NCBI GenBank assembly: GCA_022841365.1
Contig: JALHRP010000009.1
Span: 35,598 to 99,597, forward strand
Direction of reading: 5' to 3'
Source: Chitinophagaceae bacterium
GTDB lineage: Bacteria > Bacteroidota > Bacteroidia > Chitinophagales > Chitinophagaceae
Length of the DNA: 64,000 nt
A program made the translations under genes and the position numbers. A model generated the notes under the pieces. The model saw only the letters and a list, made by a program, of their open reading frames with translations. It was not told the origin of the DNA and did not search any database. This document shows positions 8,868 through 18,900 of this stretch, one piece after another (the first letter of the stretch is position 1; each line of letters starts with the position of its first letter).

Positions 8868-10912
8868 AACAGTTTTTTCTGATAAGCTTCATCTTGATCT
8901 GTTGTTCAAATTCTATTGCACAGGAAGCTCCTGCGGCTGAACAACAGATTGAAAACAGCACAGAAGTGAATGAAGAAGAAACAGAAGATGATTCCTACAT
9001 CCAGTCCTTACAACATTATTTAAAGTACAAGCTTAATCTCAACAGAGCTAGTGAAACAGAACTAAAAGAATTCCCATTTCTTTCGCCTTTACAAATCGTC
9101 AGCTTTTTCGACTACCGTAAACTTTTTGGAAAATTGATTGACTTATATGAGCTGCAGTCTGTTCCGTTATGGGATGTAACCACCATCCAAAAAATACTTC
9201 CTTATGTAACTGTTGCAGGAGCAGTTTCATTGCAGGAAGATATGTTTAACCGTTTCAGGAAAGGAGAACATTCCATTCTTTCAAGAATTGGTTTTGTTGT
9301 AGAAAAGGCCGAAGGCTTTCGAAGAAAAGGCGATAGTACTGCAGGAAGTTTTTATCCCGGCAGCAGAGAACGGTTACTTCTGCGGTACAAATATCAATAT
9401 GGTAATTTATTACAGTATGGGTTTACAGCAGAAAAAGATCCCGGTGAACAGTGGTTCAGAGGTGCACAAAAAAAAGGATTCGATTTTTATTCTGCACATT
9501 TGTTTATCCGGAATACAGGAATTATTAAAAGCCTTGCTGTTGGCGATTTTACTTTGAATATGGGTCAAGGACTAATTCAATGGCAATCGCTGGCATTTAA
9601 AAAAAATGTTGATATCAGCAATATTAAAAGACAAGCCCCTGTTCTCAGACCATTTAATTCAACGAGTGAATTTTTTTACAACCGTGGTGCAGGGATAACA
9701 CTAGAACGAAAGCAGTTTCAGTTTACTGCATTCGCATCGCTGCGAAAAGTAAGCGGCAATATTGTTACAGATACTTTGCAGCAGGAAGATTATTTTTCTT
9801 CATTGCTTACCTCAGGCCTGCATCGAACCGCAAATGAACAGGCCGATAAAAATGCAGTACAAATGTTTTCTTACGGCAGTAATATCAGCTATCAAAAAAA
9901 CAATTTGCGGGTTGGTTTTAATGCTGTTCATTTTCAATTTAACCGTTCATATAATAAAGACAATCAACCCTATAATTATTTTGCGTTTCGTGGTAACAAA
10001 CTTACAAATGTAAGTGTAGACTGGAGTTATACCTGGCGTAACCTGCATTGGTTTGGAGAACTTGCTAATCACAATGCTGTTGCGTATGCAATGGTAAGTG
10101 GTTTGTTGATGAGTGTTGATCCAAAAGTTGATCTTTCATTTGTTTACAGGAATATTGAACCTGCTTATCAATCCATTTTTGGAAATGCGTTTACAGAAAA
10201 CACATTGCCTTCAAATGAAAAAGGATTGTTTGCAGGTATTGCCATAAAACCTTCTGTTAAATGGAAAATTGATGCCTACAGTGATATGTATCGGTTTCCA
10301 TTTCTCCGTTTCAGAGTGAATGCGCCATCAAGCGGGAATGATTATCTGGTACAGATCACTCACAAGCCCATCAAATCGGTTGAGATTTATACCAGATTCA
10401 GAACTGAAACAAAAGCGCTCAACTTTGCAGGAACCGATCCAATAAATGTTGCAGAACCTGTGCCGGTAAAACGCTCCAATTGGAGAACGCAGATTCAGTT
10501 TAAGCTAAACCCTGTCATTACTTTACGTCAACGGCTTGACTGGATGTGGTATCAACAGCAGGGATTGCCTGCCAGCACAGGTTTTCTTGCTTTTTTTGAT
10601 GTGTTTTACAAGCCCATGCTGAGTGCCTTTTCTGCAAACATGCGGCTACAGTATTTTGAAACTGATGATTTTAACAGCCGTATCTATGCTTTTGAAAATG
10701 ATGTGTTGTACAGTTTTTCCATCCCCGCTTTTTCTGATAAAGGATACCGGTACTACATAAACCTCAGCTACGATCTCACAAAAAGACTTTCCCTATGGGC
10801 ACGCTGGGCCCGGTTGATTTACAGGAACCGCACAGAGATAGGTTCGGGACTGGATGAAATACCCGGTAACAGACGTTCGGAAGTGAAAGTGCAAATCCTG
10901 TGGAAACTTTAA
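8864..10912 (+). CDS. Helix-hairpin-helix domain outer-membrane protein
   Basis: A 682-residue exported protein. The signal peptide ends in SNSIAQ and is followed by an acidic low-complexity stretch (about residues 20-45). A helix-hairpin-helix segment of the ComEA/GspK type spans about 58-115, with LNLNRASETELKEFPFLSP and a second hairpin near LYELQSVPLWDV. The rest is long and strand-rich, reading like an outer-membrane barrel to a final KVQILWKL strand. Proteins of this layout are known across Bacteroidota without an assigned function. The start overlaps the preceding PorV-like gene by 4 bp. The HhH part may bind DNA, as in ComEA, or protein; the sequence does not decide. No clear terminator follows. 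Confidence 0.7.
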   Translation: MKQFFLISFILICCSNSIAQEAPAAEQQIENSTEVNEEETEDDSYIQSLQHYLKYKLNLNRASETELKEFPFLSPLQIVSFFDYRKLFGKLIDLYELQSVPLWDVTTIQKILPYVTVAGAVSLQEDMFNRFRKGEHSILSRIGFVVEKAEGFRRKGDSTAGSFYPGSRERLLLRYKYQYGNLLQYGFTAEKDPGEQWFRGAQKKGFDFYSAHLFIRNTGIIKSLAVGDFTLNMGQGLIQWQSLAFKKNVDISNIKRQAPVLRPFNSTSEFFYNRGAGITLERKQFQFTAFASLRKVSGNIVTDTLQQEDYFSSLLTSGLHRTANEQADKNAVQMFSYGSNISYQKNNLRVGFNAVHFQFNRSYNKDNQPYNYFAFRGNKLTNVSVDWSYTWRNLHWFGELANHNAVAYAMVSGLLMSVDPKVDLSFVYRNIEPAYQSIFGNAFTENTLPSNEKGLFAGIAIKPSVKWKIDAYSDMYRFPFLRFRVNAPSSGNDYLVQITHKPIKSVEIYTRFRTETKALNFAGTDPINVAEPVPVKRSNWRTQIQFKLNPVITLRQRLDWMWYQQQGLPASTGFLAFFDVFYKPMLSAFSANMRLQYFETDDFNSRIYAFENDVLYSFSIPAFSDKGYRYYINLSYDLTKRLSLWARWARLIYRNRTEIGSGLDEIPGNRRSEVKVQILWKL

Positions 10913-11000
10913 ACAGATTTCTTTCTCTTTTTGTGCAGCAATCGGTAAAAAACCTTTGTCATACGACTGGTCAGGGTCCATCTGTATAATTTAACATTTT

Positions 11001-11030
11001 TTTGCCGATAATACAGAAACCCTATATTTG
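11001..11030 (+). promoter_or_regulatory. Bacteroidota sigma-ABfr-type promoter of the sus-like operon
   Basis: TTTG at 11001-11004 and TATATTTG at 11023-11030 match the -33 TTTG and -7 TAnnTTTG boxes exactly, with 18 bp between. The -7 box ends 29 bp before the susC ATG, so the 5' UTR is short. It is the cleanest promoter in the window. Confidence 0.65.
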
Positions 11031-11059
11031 AAGCGAAATCTTAATCTAAATCAATCAAC

Positions 11060-14000
11060 ATGAGAAAAAAGCTATCCATCCTCACTGGAGTGCTGCTGCT
11101 GTGTTTTCAGCTGGCTATGGCACAAACAGTAGATGTGTCCGGTAAGGTTACGGACGACAAAGGAAATCCGGTTGCAAATGCTTCTGTTACTGAAAGAGGT
11201 ACAAACAATGGTACCACAACAGATGCAGGCGGTATTTTCAAATTAAGTGTAAAGAAAAATTCTACACTTGAAATTTCAAGCATCGGTTTTGAAACATTAA
11301 GACTTTCTGCCGGTAATGGCGGAACAGTTAATGTTCAACTCGTAAATGCCAACACAAGTCTTACAGAGGTGGTTGTTACCGCTTCGGGTATTAAGCGTGA
11401 AAAGAAAGCCCTTGGTTATTCAGTGGCTTCCGTTGGTAAAAAAGATCTTGAACTCCGTCCGGATGGTGACGTTGTTCGTGTATTAAATGGTAAAGCTCCC
11501 GGTGTTGATATCATGGGTGCCAGCGGTCTTTCAGGATCGGGTACACGTATCATCATTCGTGGTGTAAATACAATTACCGGTAATGCTACTCCTTTATTTG
11601 TTGTAGATGGTGTTCCTTTTGATGCCACTACCAACTCACAGGCGAGCTTTGTATACGGTAACCAAACATCCAGCCGTTTTCTTGATCTGGATCCAAACAA
11701 CATTGAAAGTATTGATGTATTAAAAGGTTTGAGTGCAACTACACGTTATGGTGAATTAGGCCGTAATGGTGTGGTATTGATTACCACTAAATCCGGTTCA
11801 GGTCGTAAGATCAATAAGAAACTGGAAGTAAGTGTAAGTCAGTCGTTCTTTACAAATCAGGTTGCCAACCTGCCTGAGTATACTCAGCAATACGGTAATG
11901 GTTTTGATATGGATCTCGGTTTGGCGTTCTTCAGTAACTGGGGAGCTAAATTTACCGATCCTCCGAGAAAAGTGCCTCATCCATACAGCCGTGCTGCTTT
12001 AAACGTGGCTTTGCCTCAGTACATCGGGGCACAATACGATTATAAATTTTATAACAGTGTACCACGTTTCTTCCGTACAGGCTTAATCAGCACTACATCT
12101 GTTAATGCTGCAGGAAGTTCTGCAAACAGCTCATTTAATATCAACTATTCTTATATGGATGATAAAGGCTTTACGCCCGGTAACAACCTGTTTAAGAATA
12201 ACCTCAGCGTTGGTGGTACAACTAAACTGAATAACAATATCAGCATTGGTTCTACTTTTAACTATTCAACTACTGATTTCCGCACTCCGCCGGTAGCTAC
12301 CAGCTTTGGTAGTAACCCAAGTGCTTCATCTGTATTTGGAAACCTTATTTATACGCCAACTGCAGTTGATTTGATGGGTCTTGAATATGAGAACCCCATT
12401 GATAAATCATCTATCTATTACAGAAACGGTAATGATATTCAAAACCCTAACTGGACAGTAAGAAATGGTTTCTCCGGTCAAAAAATCAATCGTATTTATG
12501 GCCAGGTGAATGCACAATACGACATCACCAAGAATTTCTTTGTCATGTACCGTTATGGTTTTGATCAATACTCAGACTATAACTTCCTTTCTCAAAATAA
12601 AGGTGGTGTTGTTGGTGGTAATGATTATCAGTTAGGTATTCACAGAACTGTAAACGGTTACAACAACATTACCAACCATGAAGTAATGGGTAACTGGAAA
12701 ACTGAGTTCGGTGAAAACTTCCGTTTAAATGTTGAAGGTGGTTTACAGTCTTACAAACGTGCATACGAGCAAACCGGTTTAAAGAGTACCCAGCAATTGG
12801 TGTATGGTCTTTTCAACCACAACAACTTTCTTATACAAGAGCGTTTAGGCGAAGGTGGTAATGCATTAGATTACAGAGAGTCTACACAGTCTATCGGTAT
12901 TTTTGGTTTTGCAAACCTTGCTTACAAAGAGTTTTTATATGTAACAGCAGGTGGACGTAACAGCTGGTCATCAAATCTCGAAAAAGCAAACCGCAGTATT
13001 TTTTATCCTAACGTAACCGCATCATTTATCCCAACAACTGCTTTCAAAGGTCTGGAGAACAGTAAAGTGGTGAATTATCTGAAGGTTCGTGCAGGATTCT
13101 CAACAAGTGCAAACTTTGGTGTTCCTTATGCTACACGCCCAACTCTTATACTCGGACCACGTGTATTTGAAGATCGTGGAGGTACACCAATCAGCACAAA
13201 TGCAATTTCAAACCGTTTGCCAAATCCGGATTTAAAGCCTGAGTTGCAAAAGGAATTTGAAATTGGTACTGAAGCAAGACTCTTCAATAACCGTTTAAAT
13301 CTTGATCTTACTTTTTATAACAGAATAGCAGATAACCAGATTCTTGATCGTGAATTGGATCCATCAGGAGGTTTTACTGTAACGTCTATTAACGCAGGTG
13401 CTGTAACAACAAAAGGTATTGAAGCAGGTGTTGGATATACAGTTGTACGTGGTAAAAACTGGAAGTGGCAGTTAGATGCGAACTTTACTTTATACCGCAG
13501 CCGTGTGTATGATTTACCTGCTGAAATTGAAAGAATTGCTGTTGCAGGATTTTCAAACCAAGGTGCTTTTGCCATCAATGGTAAACCCTTAGGTGCTCTT
13601 TACGGAACAGTTACTGCAAGAGAACCTAAAACAGGCGAGCGTCTTGTAAATGCACAGGGTGGCTATGTTTCTTCTCCTGATATTGATTATCTCGGCAGCC
13701 CTATTCCTGATTATAAATTAACAGGTATCAGTACTTTAAGCTGGAAGAGCTTCAGTTTCCGTATGCAGTGGGATTTCACCAAAGGTGGAAAGATTCTTGC
13801 ATATACTCCCGGTACTTTGTTAGGACGTGGTGTAACAAAAGATACCGATTTCGATCGTTTGTTGCCAATTATATTGCCAGGTGTTGATGCAAATGGTAAT
13901 CCTAACAATGTACAGGTCAGTTCTTCAACTGCTTACTTTAACAACTTGAGCGGTTTCTTTGGAATGGACGATCTGATTACTTATGATGCAACTGTTATCC

Positions 14001-14242
14001 GTTTGAGAGAAGCTTCATTGAGTTACAATCTTCCAGAAGGGATATTGAAAAAATCGCCTTTCGGCAGTGCTTCTATTGTTGTTTCGGGACAGAATTTATG
14101 GTATCTGGCACCAAATTTTCCGAAGTATACCAATTTTGATCCTGAAACATCAAGTTTGGGAGCAGGTAACTTTAATGGTTTAGAATACCTCTCAGGACCA
14201 ACCTCTCGCCGTATGGGAGTTAGTCTTCGTGTAACTTTCTAA
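11060..14242 (+). CDS. SusC/RagA-family TonB-linked outer-membrane transporter
   Basis: A 1060-residue TonB-dependent transporter that imports a ligand, usually an oligosaccharide or peptide, with its SusD partner. The signal peptide ends in LAMAQ. A carboxypeptidase-regulatory-like domain (about 24-105) is followed by the plug, with the SusC-type LKGLSATTRYGELGRNGVVL segment near residues 220-240, and a 22-strand barrel ending in RRMGVSLRVTF with the terminal Phe typical of BAM substrates. No FecR-type signalling extension precedes the first domain. The substrate cannot be read from sequence, and no glycoside hydrolase or sensor is linked, so a classical polysaccharide-utilisation locus is not evident. 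susD starts 21 bp later. Confidence 0.95.
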   Translation: MRKKLSILTGVLLLCFQLAMAQTVDVSGKVTDDKGNPVANASVTERGTNNGTTTDAGGIFKLSVKKNSTLEISSIGFETLRLSAGNGGTVNVQLVNANTSLTEVVVTASGIKREKKALGYSVASVGKKDLELRPDGDVVRVLNGKAPGVDIMGASGLSGSGTRIIIRGVNTITGNATPLFVVDGVPFDATTNSQASFVYGNQTSSRFLDLDPNNIESIDVLKGLSATTRYGELGRNGVVLITTKSGSGRKINKKLEVSVSQSFFTNQVANLPEYTQQYGNGFDMDLGLAFFSNWGAKFTDPPRKVPHPYSRAALNVALPQYIGAQYDYKFYNSVPRFFRTGLISTTSVNAAGSSANSSFNINYSYMDDKGFTPGNNLFKNNLSVGGTTKLNNNISIGSTFNYSTTDFRTPPVATSFGSNPSASSVFGNLIYTPTAVDLMGLEYENPIDKSSIYYRNGNDIQNPNWTVRNGFSGQKINRIYGQVNAQYDITKNFFVMYRYGFDQYSDYNFLSQNKGGVVGGNDYQLGIHRTVNGYNNITNHEVMGNWKTEFGENFRLNVEGGLQSYKRAYEQTGLKSTQQLVYGLFNHNNFLIQERLGEGGNALDYRESTQSIGIFGFANLAYKEFLYVTAGGRNSWSSNLEKANRSIFYPNVTASFIPTTAFKGLENSKVVNYLKVRAGFSTSANFGVPYATRPTLILGPRVFEDRGGTPISTNAISNRLPNPDLKPELQKEFEIGTEARLFNNRLNLDLTFYNRIADNQILDRELDPSGGFTVTSINAGAVTTKGIEAGVGYTVVRGKNWKWQLDANFTLYRSRVYDLPAEIERIAVAGFSNQGAFAINGKPLGALYGTVTAREPKTGERLVNAQGGYVSSPDIDYLGSPIPDYKLTGISTLSWKSFSFRMQWDFTKGGKILAYTPGTLLGRGVTKDTDFDRLLPIILPGVDANGNPNNVQVSSSTAYFNNLSGFFGMDDLITYDATVIRLREASLSYNLPEGILKKSPFGSASIVVSGQNLWYLAPNFPKYTNFDPETSSLGAGNFNGLEYLSGPTSRRMGVSLRVTF

Positions 14243-14263
14243 TGATAAGCTAAATTGAAAAAA

Positions 14264-15964
14264 ATGAAAAAATTATTAATTATAACAGGAATGCTTCTAT
14301 CGCTGGGGAGCTGCAAAAAACTGGATAATTTGTTGGTGAACCCCAACGCTCCGGATCCCAGTACGGCAAATACTGATCTTTATTTCACTCAGGTTCAGTT
14401 AAGTTTTGCCGGATTTTTTAACGGTGCCTCAAGCAATGGCATGGAGCTGACACGCATGATTATCATGTATGGGCCTAATTACCAGAATGCTTATGGACCA
14501 ACTTCTTATGATGGCTTGTGGAGCAATGCTTATACAGGTATTTTTAAACACGCCAATGAGATGATTTCAATCGGTACAAATCAAAAAAAGTATGTGCATG
14601 TAGGAATTACAAAAATTCTGAAAGCTTATACCATGATGACATTGGTTGATATGTTTGGTGATGTTCCTTACACCGAAGCTAATTTGGGAAGTTCTAATAC
14701 CAATCCTAAAGCAGATAAAGGTGTTGACATTTATGCTAAAGCAATTGTTTTGTTAGATGAAGCAATTGTTGATTTGGCCAGAACAGGACCATCAGGATAT
14801 CCAGGATCTTTAGATTTGTTCTATGCTACTGGTAGCGCAGCAGGTACTGCAAACTGGAGAAGAGTTGCAAAAACACTCAAACTTCGTGCATACATGAACA
14901 CTCGTCTGGTACAAAATAATGCAACTGCTATTCAGGCATTACTTACTGAAAATGATCTGATCAATACAAAAGCGCAGGATTTTGAATTTAAATACGGTTC
15001 AAAAGTATCAAATCCAAATACCCGTCACCCAAGGTATTCAGGTAACTATACTCCGGGAGGTAACGCAGGGGATTATATTGGTACACATTTCCTTTGGACA
15101 GTAAGTACAGAAAGAGGAGCTGGTGCAAATGCAGATCCAAGACTTCGTTATTATTTTTACCGTCAGGTAACAAATAATGCACAGGTAACGCCTAACTCAT
15201 CTTCTTGCTCTGTTGAAACACGCCCTGCACATTATACAACCGGTTCCACTAATCCTTATACAGGTACAACCTATGACATGCCTTTCTGTTTGGTTGCAAA
15301 TGGAACATCTGGTCTTTGGGGCCGTGATCATGGAGATAACTCCGGTATTCCGCCAGATGGTAACCTGCGTACAACTGTAGGGATTTATCCTTTCGGTGGT
15401 GAAATTGATGAAGCACAGGCTACACGTGTAAGTTTAGATCGTGGTGCCCGTGGTGCCGGTATCCAGCCCATCTGGCAAAGTGCATTTACAGATTTCTTAC
15501 GTGCAGAAGCTGCATTGGCAGGTATTGTTGCTGCTGATCCAAAAGTTGCACTTGAATCAGGTATGCGTAAATCAATTGATAAAGTAATTACTTACCCTGC
15601 AACTGTGAATGTACCTGTAGCTGCTGCTACCGTTCCAACTCAGGCAAGAATTGATGGCCTTGTATCAAGGGTGTTAAACGCTTACGATCTGGCTGCTAAT
15701 AACAGTGACAGGTATGACGTGATTATGAAAGAATACTATGTTGCTCTCTGGGGTAATGGTATTGATGCGTATAATATGTATCGCAGAACAGGTAAGCCTG
15801 GTAATTTCCAGTTTACAAAAATTGCAAACCCCGGTTCATTTATCCGTTCGTTCCTGTATCCAAGTGTTTACGTGAATCTGAACCTGAATGCAACACAAAA
15901 ACCAGGAACAGGTGTTGAAACACCGGTTTTCTGGGATAATAACCCTGCAACACTCTTCAGATAA
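14264..15964 (+). CDS. SusD/RagB-family outer-membrane lipoprotein (SusD-like_2 type)
   Basis: The surface lipoprotein lid of the SusC transporter, 566 residues. The signal peptide MKKLLIITGMLLSLGSC has lipobox LGSC, and a run of KKLDN follows it. The NPNAPDPSTANTDLYFT segment and TPR-type helices match the SusD-like_2 branch rather than classical SusD. The ORF track begins at a TTG three codons earlier; the ATG at 14264 is preferred. It lies 21 bp after susC and 13 bp before the third operon gene. Confidence 0.9.
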   Translation: MKKLLIITGMLLSLGSCKKLDNLLVNPNAPDPSTANTDLYFTQVQLSFAGFFNGASSNGMELTRMIIMYGPNYQNAYGPTSYDGLWSNAYTGIFKHANEMISIGTNQKKYVHVGITKILKAYTMMTLVDMFGDVPYTEANLGSSNTNPKADKGVDIYAKAIVLLDEAIVDLARTGPSGYPGSLDLFYATGSAAGTANWRRVAKTLKLRAYMNTRLVQNNATAIQALLTENDLINTKAQDFEFKYGSKVSNPNTRHPRYSGNYTPGGNAGDYIGTHFLWTVSTERGAGANADPRLRYYFYRQVTNNAQVTPNSSSCSVETRPAHYTTGSTNPYTGTTYDMPFCLVANGTSGLWGRDHGDNSGIPPDGNLRTTVGIYPFGGEIDEAQATRVSLDRGARGAGIQPIWQSAFTDFLRAEAALAGIVAADPKVALESGMRKSIDKVITYPATVNVPVAAATVPTQARIDGLVSRVLNAYDLAANNSDRYDVIMKEYYVALWGNGIDAYNMYRRTGKPGNFQFTKIANPGSFIRSFLYPSVYVNLNLNATQKPGTGVETPVFWDNNPATLFR

Positions 15965-15977
15965 TTCAAAAAAATAA

Positions 15978-16865
15978 ATGAATATGAAAAAAATAAATTT
16001 TTTAATGCTTGCGACGGTTGCCTTGGCTCTGCTGCTTCAATCTTGTGAAAAGAAAGAAGTATTGGGCAACTTCGATTCGCTGGGTGTAGGCTCTTACCTT
16101 ACCCTTGAAAAAGCAAATAAGGTAACATTGGATTATTCCCAAATCAATAACGAATCTGTAAGCATTACTGTAAAAGAATTCGGTTCCGCTATAGATAAAG
16201 TGATTGTTTATGTTACCGCAGGAGGTGCAACACTGAACAAAGCAAACTGGAAAAAGATAAAGGAGTACACCTACACAAGTGGTGCACCTCTTGATCTGGT
16301 TGTAAGAGCTACTGAAATTGCTACTGCGTTAGGCACTACCCCTTCAGCTTTAAATCCCGGAACTGCTTATACTTTGTATAATCAGGTTATTACCAAAGAT
16401 GGTAAAACCTATGATGCGGTAAACACAGTAGGTGCATTGGCCAGCAATCCCAACTACAGAGCTTCTACAACATGGAGTGCAAACGTAGTTTGTCCTTTCG
16501 TTGCTACAGGTTTTCCCGGAAACTTCGTAGTACGGGAAGATGAGTGGGCCGATTGGGGACCCGGTGATGTTGTTACTGTAACTTCTGCTACAGCAAACTC
16601 CATAGCTTTAAGAGCTTACCCAAATCCGGCTTACGGATCATTTATAGCTGACATAACAGTGAATATTGCTGCTGCAACAGGTATTGCAACTGTAACAAAC
16701 CAAACTTATGGTAACTACGGTCCAAACGTAGCGGCAACAACAGTTGGTACATCTAACTTTGTGTTTGCCTGTACCGGTACAATTGATTTACGTTTAAATC
16801 ATCACGTACCAGGTGCTCCTACTTCCAGCTATGGTACATACTGGATCCGCTTAACCAAGCAATAA
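15978..16865 (+). CDS. Lipoprotein of unknown function, third gene of the sus-like operon
   Basis: I do not recognise a named family. The 295-residue product has a lipoprotein signal with lipobox LLQSC and then EKKEVLG. The first half (about 40-160) is strand-rich and resembles an Ig/fibronectin-like fold (SVSITVKEFGSAIDKVIVYV); the second half contains a tryptophan-rich EDEWADWGPGD motif and ends in SSYGTYWIRLTKQ. Position directly after susD suggests a surface glycan- or ligand-binding accessory lipoprotein, like SusE/SusF, but this is from context only. A second ATG two codons in is an equally good start. A terminator follows at 16899. Confidence 0.75.
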   Translation: MNMKKINFLMLATVALALLLQSCEKKEVLGNFDSLGVGSYLTLEKANKVTLDYSQINNESVSITVKEFGSAIDKVIVYVTAGGATLNKANWKKIKEYTYTSGAPLDLVVRATEIATALGTTPSALNPGTAYTLYNQVITKDGKTYDAVNTVGALASNPNYRASTTWSANVVCPFVATGFPGNFVVREDEWADWGPGDVVTVTSATANSIALRAYPNPAYGSFIADITVNIAAATGIATVTNQTYGNYGPNVAATTVGTSNFVFACTGTIDLRLNHHVPGAPTSSYGTYWIRLTKQ

Positions 16866-16898
16866 TTTTCTGTGATCTGATCATTGAAAATAAAATAG

Positions 16899-16932
16899 AA
16901 AAAAGGCTGTCTCAAAAGAGGCGGCCTTTTTT
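16899..16932 (+). terminator. Intrinsic terminator of the sus-like operon
   Basis: AGGCTGTCTC-AAAA-GAGGCGGCCT (two G-T wobbles) followed by TTTTTT. Confidence 0.75.
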
Positions 16933-16980
16933 CATTATTATTGCAGTTATCACTTAATTTTATCCCCTATAATTTACGTT

Positions 16981-17955
16981 ATGCCATCACTTGAAAATCG
17001 TCAGTTTATAGAAATTGAAAAGCCCATTAAAGAATTGGTTGATGAACTGAAAGAGATCAGACAACGGTCTGAAAAAAATTCGAAAGTTGATTATTCCTCT
17101 ACCATTCAGCAACTGGAGCAAAATATTCTTGAAAAAAGGAAAGAAATTACACTGCACCTGAACAGTTGGCAAAAGGTACAGATGAGCCGCCATCCGGATC
17201 GTCCGTATACGTTGAAATACATTGATAAAATGTGTACCAATTTTGTAGAAATTTATGGAGACAGAGGTGTGAAAGATGATAAAGCAATGGTGGGTGGATT
17301 TGCACAGCTCGATGGAGAAACTGTGATGATCATTGGTCAGCAAAAAGGCATCAACACAAAAATGCGGCAGCTGCGCAATTTTGGTATGGCCAATCCGGAA
17401 GGATACAGAAAAGCACTTCGCTTAATGAAACTTGCTGAGAAATTTAATAAGCCGGTTATTACATTAATTGATACGCCGGGTGCGTACCCCGGTCTGGAAG
17501 CAGAGGAAAGAGGACAAGGTGAAGCCATTGCAAGAAATATTTATGAAATGATTCGCTTAAAAGTTCCGGTGATTTGCGTTGTGATTGGCGAGGGAGCAAG
17601 CGGAGGCGCATTAGGTATTGGTGTTGGAGATAAAGTACTGATGCTGGAGAATACCTGGTATACAGTCATTTCTCCTGAGAGCTGCAGTTCTATCCTGTGG
17701 CGCAGCTGGGATAAGAAAGAAGTTGCGGCAGAACAATTAAAGCTTACACCCGATTATATGCACGGCTTTGGAATCGTTGATGGCATTGTACCCGAACCTG
17801 CAGGTGGCGCACATTGGGATTATGATGAAGCAGCACAATTACTGAAAAAAGAACTGATTCCTCTTTTGAAAGATTTGAAGAATAAAGATGTAAATGAACG
17901 GATCAATCAACGAATTGAGCGTTATAGCAAGATGGGATTTTGGGATGAATTGTAA
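16981..17955 (+). CDS. accA: Acetyl-CoA carboxylase carboxyltransferase subunit alpha
   Basis: Catalyses carboxyl transfer from biotin to acetyl-CoA, together with AccD, in the first step of fatty acid synthesis. The protein has 324 residues, close to the usual length. A coiled N-terminal part (residues 1-60, [20 protein letters not shown]) is followed by the crotonase-type domain with the [14 protein letters not shown] motif, [20 protein letters not shown] and [14 protein letters not shown]. The start at 16981 aligns with the family. dapA follows 35 bp later on the same strand. Confidence 0.97.
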   Translation: MPSLENRQFIEIEKPIKELVDELKEIRQRSEKNSKVDYSSTIQQLEQNILEKRKEITLHLNSWQKVQMSRHPDRPYTLKYIDKMCTNFVEIYGDRGVKDDKAMVGGFAQLDGETVMIIGQQKGINTKMRQLRNFGMANPEGYRKALRLMKLAEKFNKPVITLIDTPGAYPGLEAEERGQGEAIARNIYEMIRLKVPVICVVIGEGASGGALGIGVGDKVLMLENTWYTVISPESCSSILWRSWDKKEVAAEQLKLTPDYMHGFGIVDGIVPEPAGGAHWDYDEAAQLLKKELIPLLKDLKNKDVNERINQRIERYSKMGFWDEL

Positions 17956-17990
17956 TTCGGTAAACTAAAATATTTAAGAACGAAATAAAT

Positions 17991-18890
17991 ATGCAAGTAA
18001 GAGAACAGCTTCGTGGAACAGGTGTTGCATTGGTTACTCCATTTAAAAGTAATATGGAGATTGACTTTGTTGCCCTTGAACGTGTCATTAATTTTGTAAT
18101 TGAGAACGGTGCGGAATATGTTGTTACACTTGGTACAACAGGTGAAACTCCAACACTGAGTAAAGAAGAAAAAATAGAATTGATACAGGTTACATACCAG
18201 ATTGTTGCAGCCAGAGTACCTGTTGTTGTTGGTATTGGCGGTAATAACACGCTTACGTTAATTAAAGATCTGGAAAATTTCCCCCTGCAAAAAGCTGTAG
18301 CTGTTTTAAGCGCAAGCCCTTATTACAACAAACCTTCACAGGAGGGGATCTATCAGCATTACAAAGCATTGGCCGAAGTTTCGCCACTGCCAATCATTTT
18401 ATATAACGTTCCGGGCAGAACAGGGCGCAATATCAGCGCATCAACTACATTAAGACTGGCAAATGAATGTTCTAATATTGTTGGAATAAAAGAAGCCAGT
18501 GGTGATATGGTTCAATGTATGCAGTTGTTAAAGGATAAGCCCGCCGATTTTTTTGTTGTAAGTGGTGATGATAACCTGGCTTTACCCCAGATTGCATGTG
18601 GTATGGAAGGCGTGATTAGTGTTGCTGCCAACTGTTTTCCAAAAGAGTTCAGCGATATGGTGCGTGCTTCATTGAAGGGCGATTTTGCTGCAGCAAAAAA
18701 AATCAACGACCAGCTGCTCGAAGGATATGATTTATTGTTTGCAGAAAATAATCCGGCCGGAGTAAAAGCATTTTTATCCGAGTTGGGCATTATTGAAAAT
18801 AATCTGCGGTTACCGGTTGTACCTTTATCAGACAACCTGCATCAGTCTGTAAAAAAGTATTTGCAAAAAAACTTGCAACATACAGCCTGA
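17991..18890 (+). CDS. dapA: 4-hydroxy-tetrahydrodipicolinate synthase
   Basis: Condenses pyruvate and aspartate semialdehyde in lysine and diaminopimelate synthesis. The TIM barrel of 299 residues has the LGTTGETPTLS phosphate-loop motif (Thr49/Thr50), the catalytic Tyr138 in YNVPGRTG and the Schiff-base Lys167 in GIKEASGD, so it should be active. It lies between accA and an exported esterase, 10 bp upstream of the latter. Confidence 0.96.
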   Translation: MQVREQLRGTGVALVTPFKSNMEIDFVALERVINFVIENGAEYVVTLGTTGETPTLSKEEKIELIQVTYQIVAARVPVVVGIGGNNTLTLIKDLENFPLQKAVAVLSASPYYNKPSQEGIYQHYKALAEVSPLPIILYNVPGRTGRNISASTTLRLANECSNIVGIKEASGDMVQCMQLLKDKPADFFVVSGDDNLALPQIACGMEGVISVAANCFPKEFSDMVRASLKGDFAAAKKINDQLLEGYDLLFAENNPAGVKAFLSELGIIENNLRLPVVPLSDNLHQSVKKYLQKNLQHTA

Positions 18891-18900
18891 TTCATTTATC

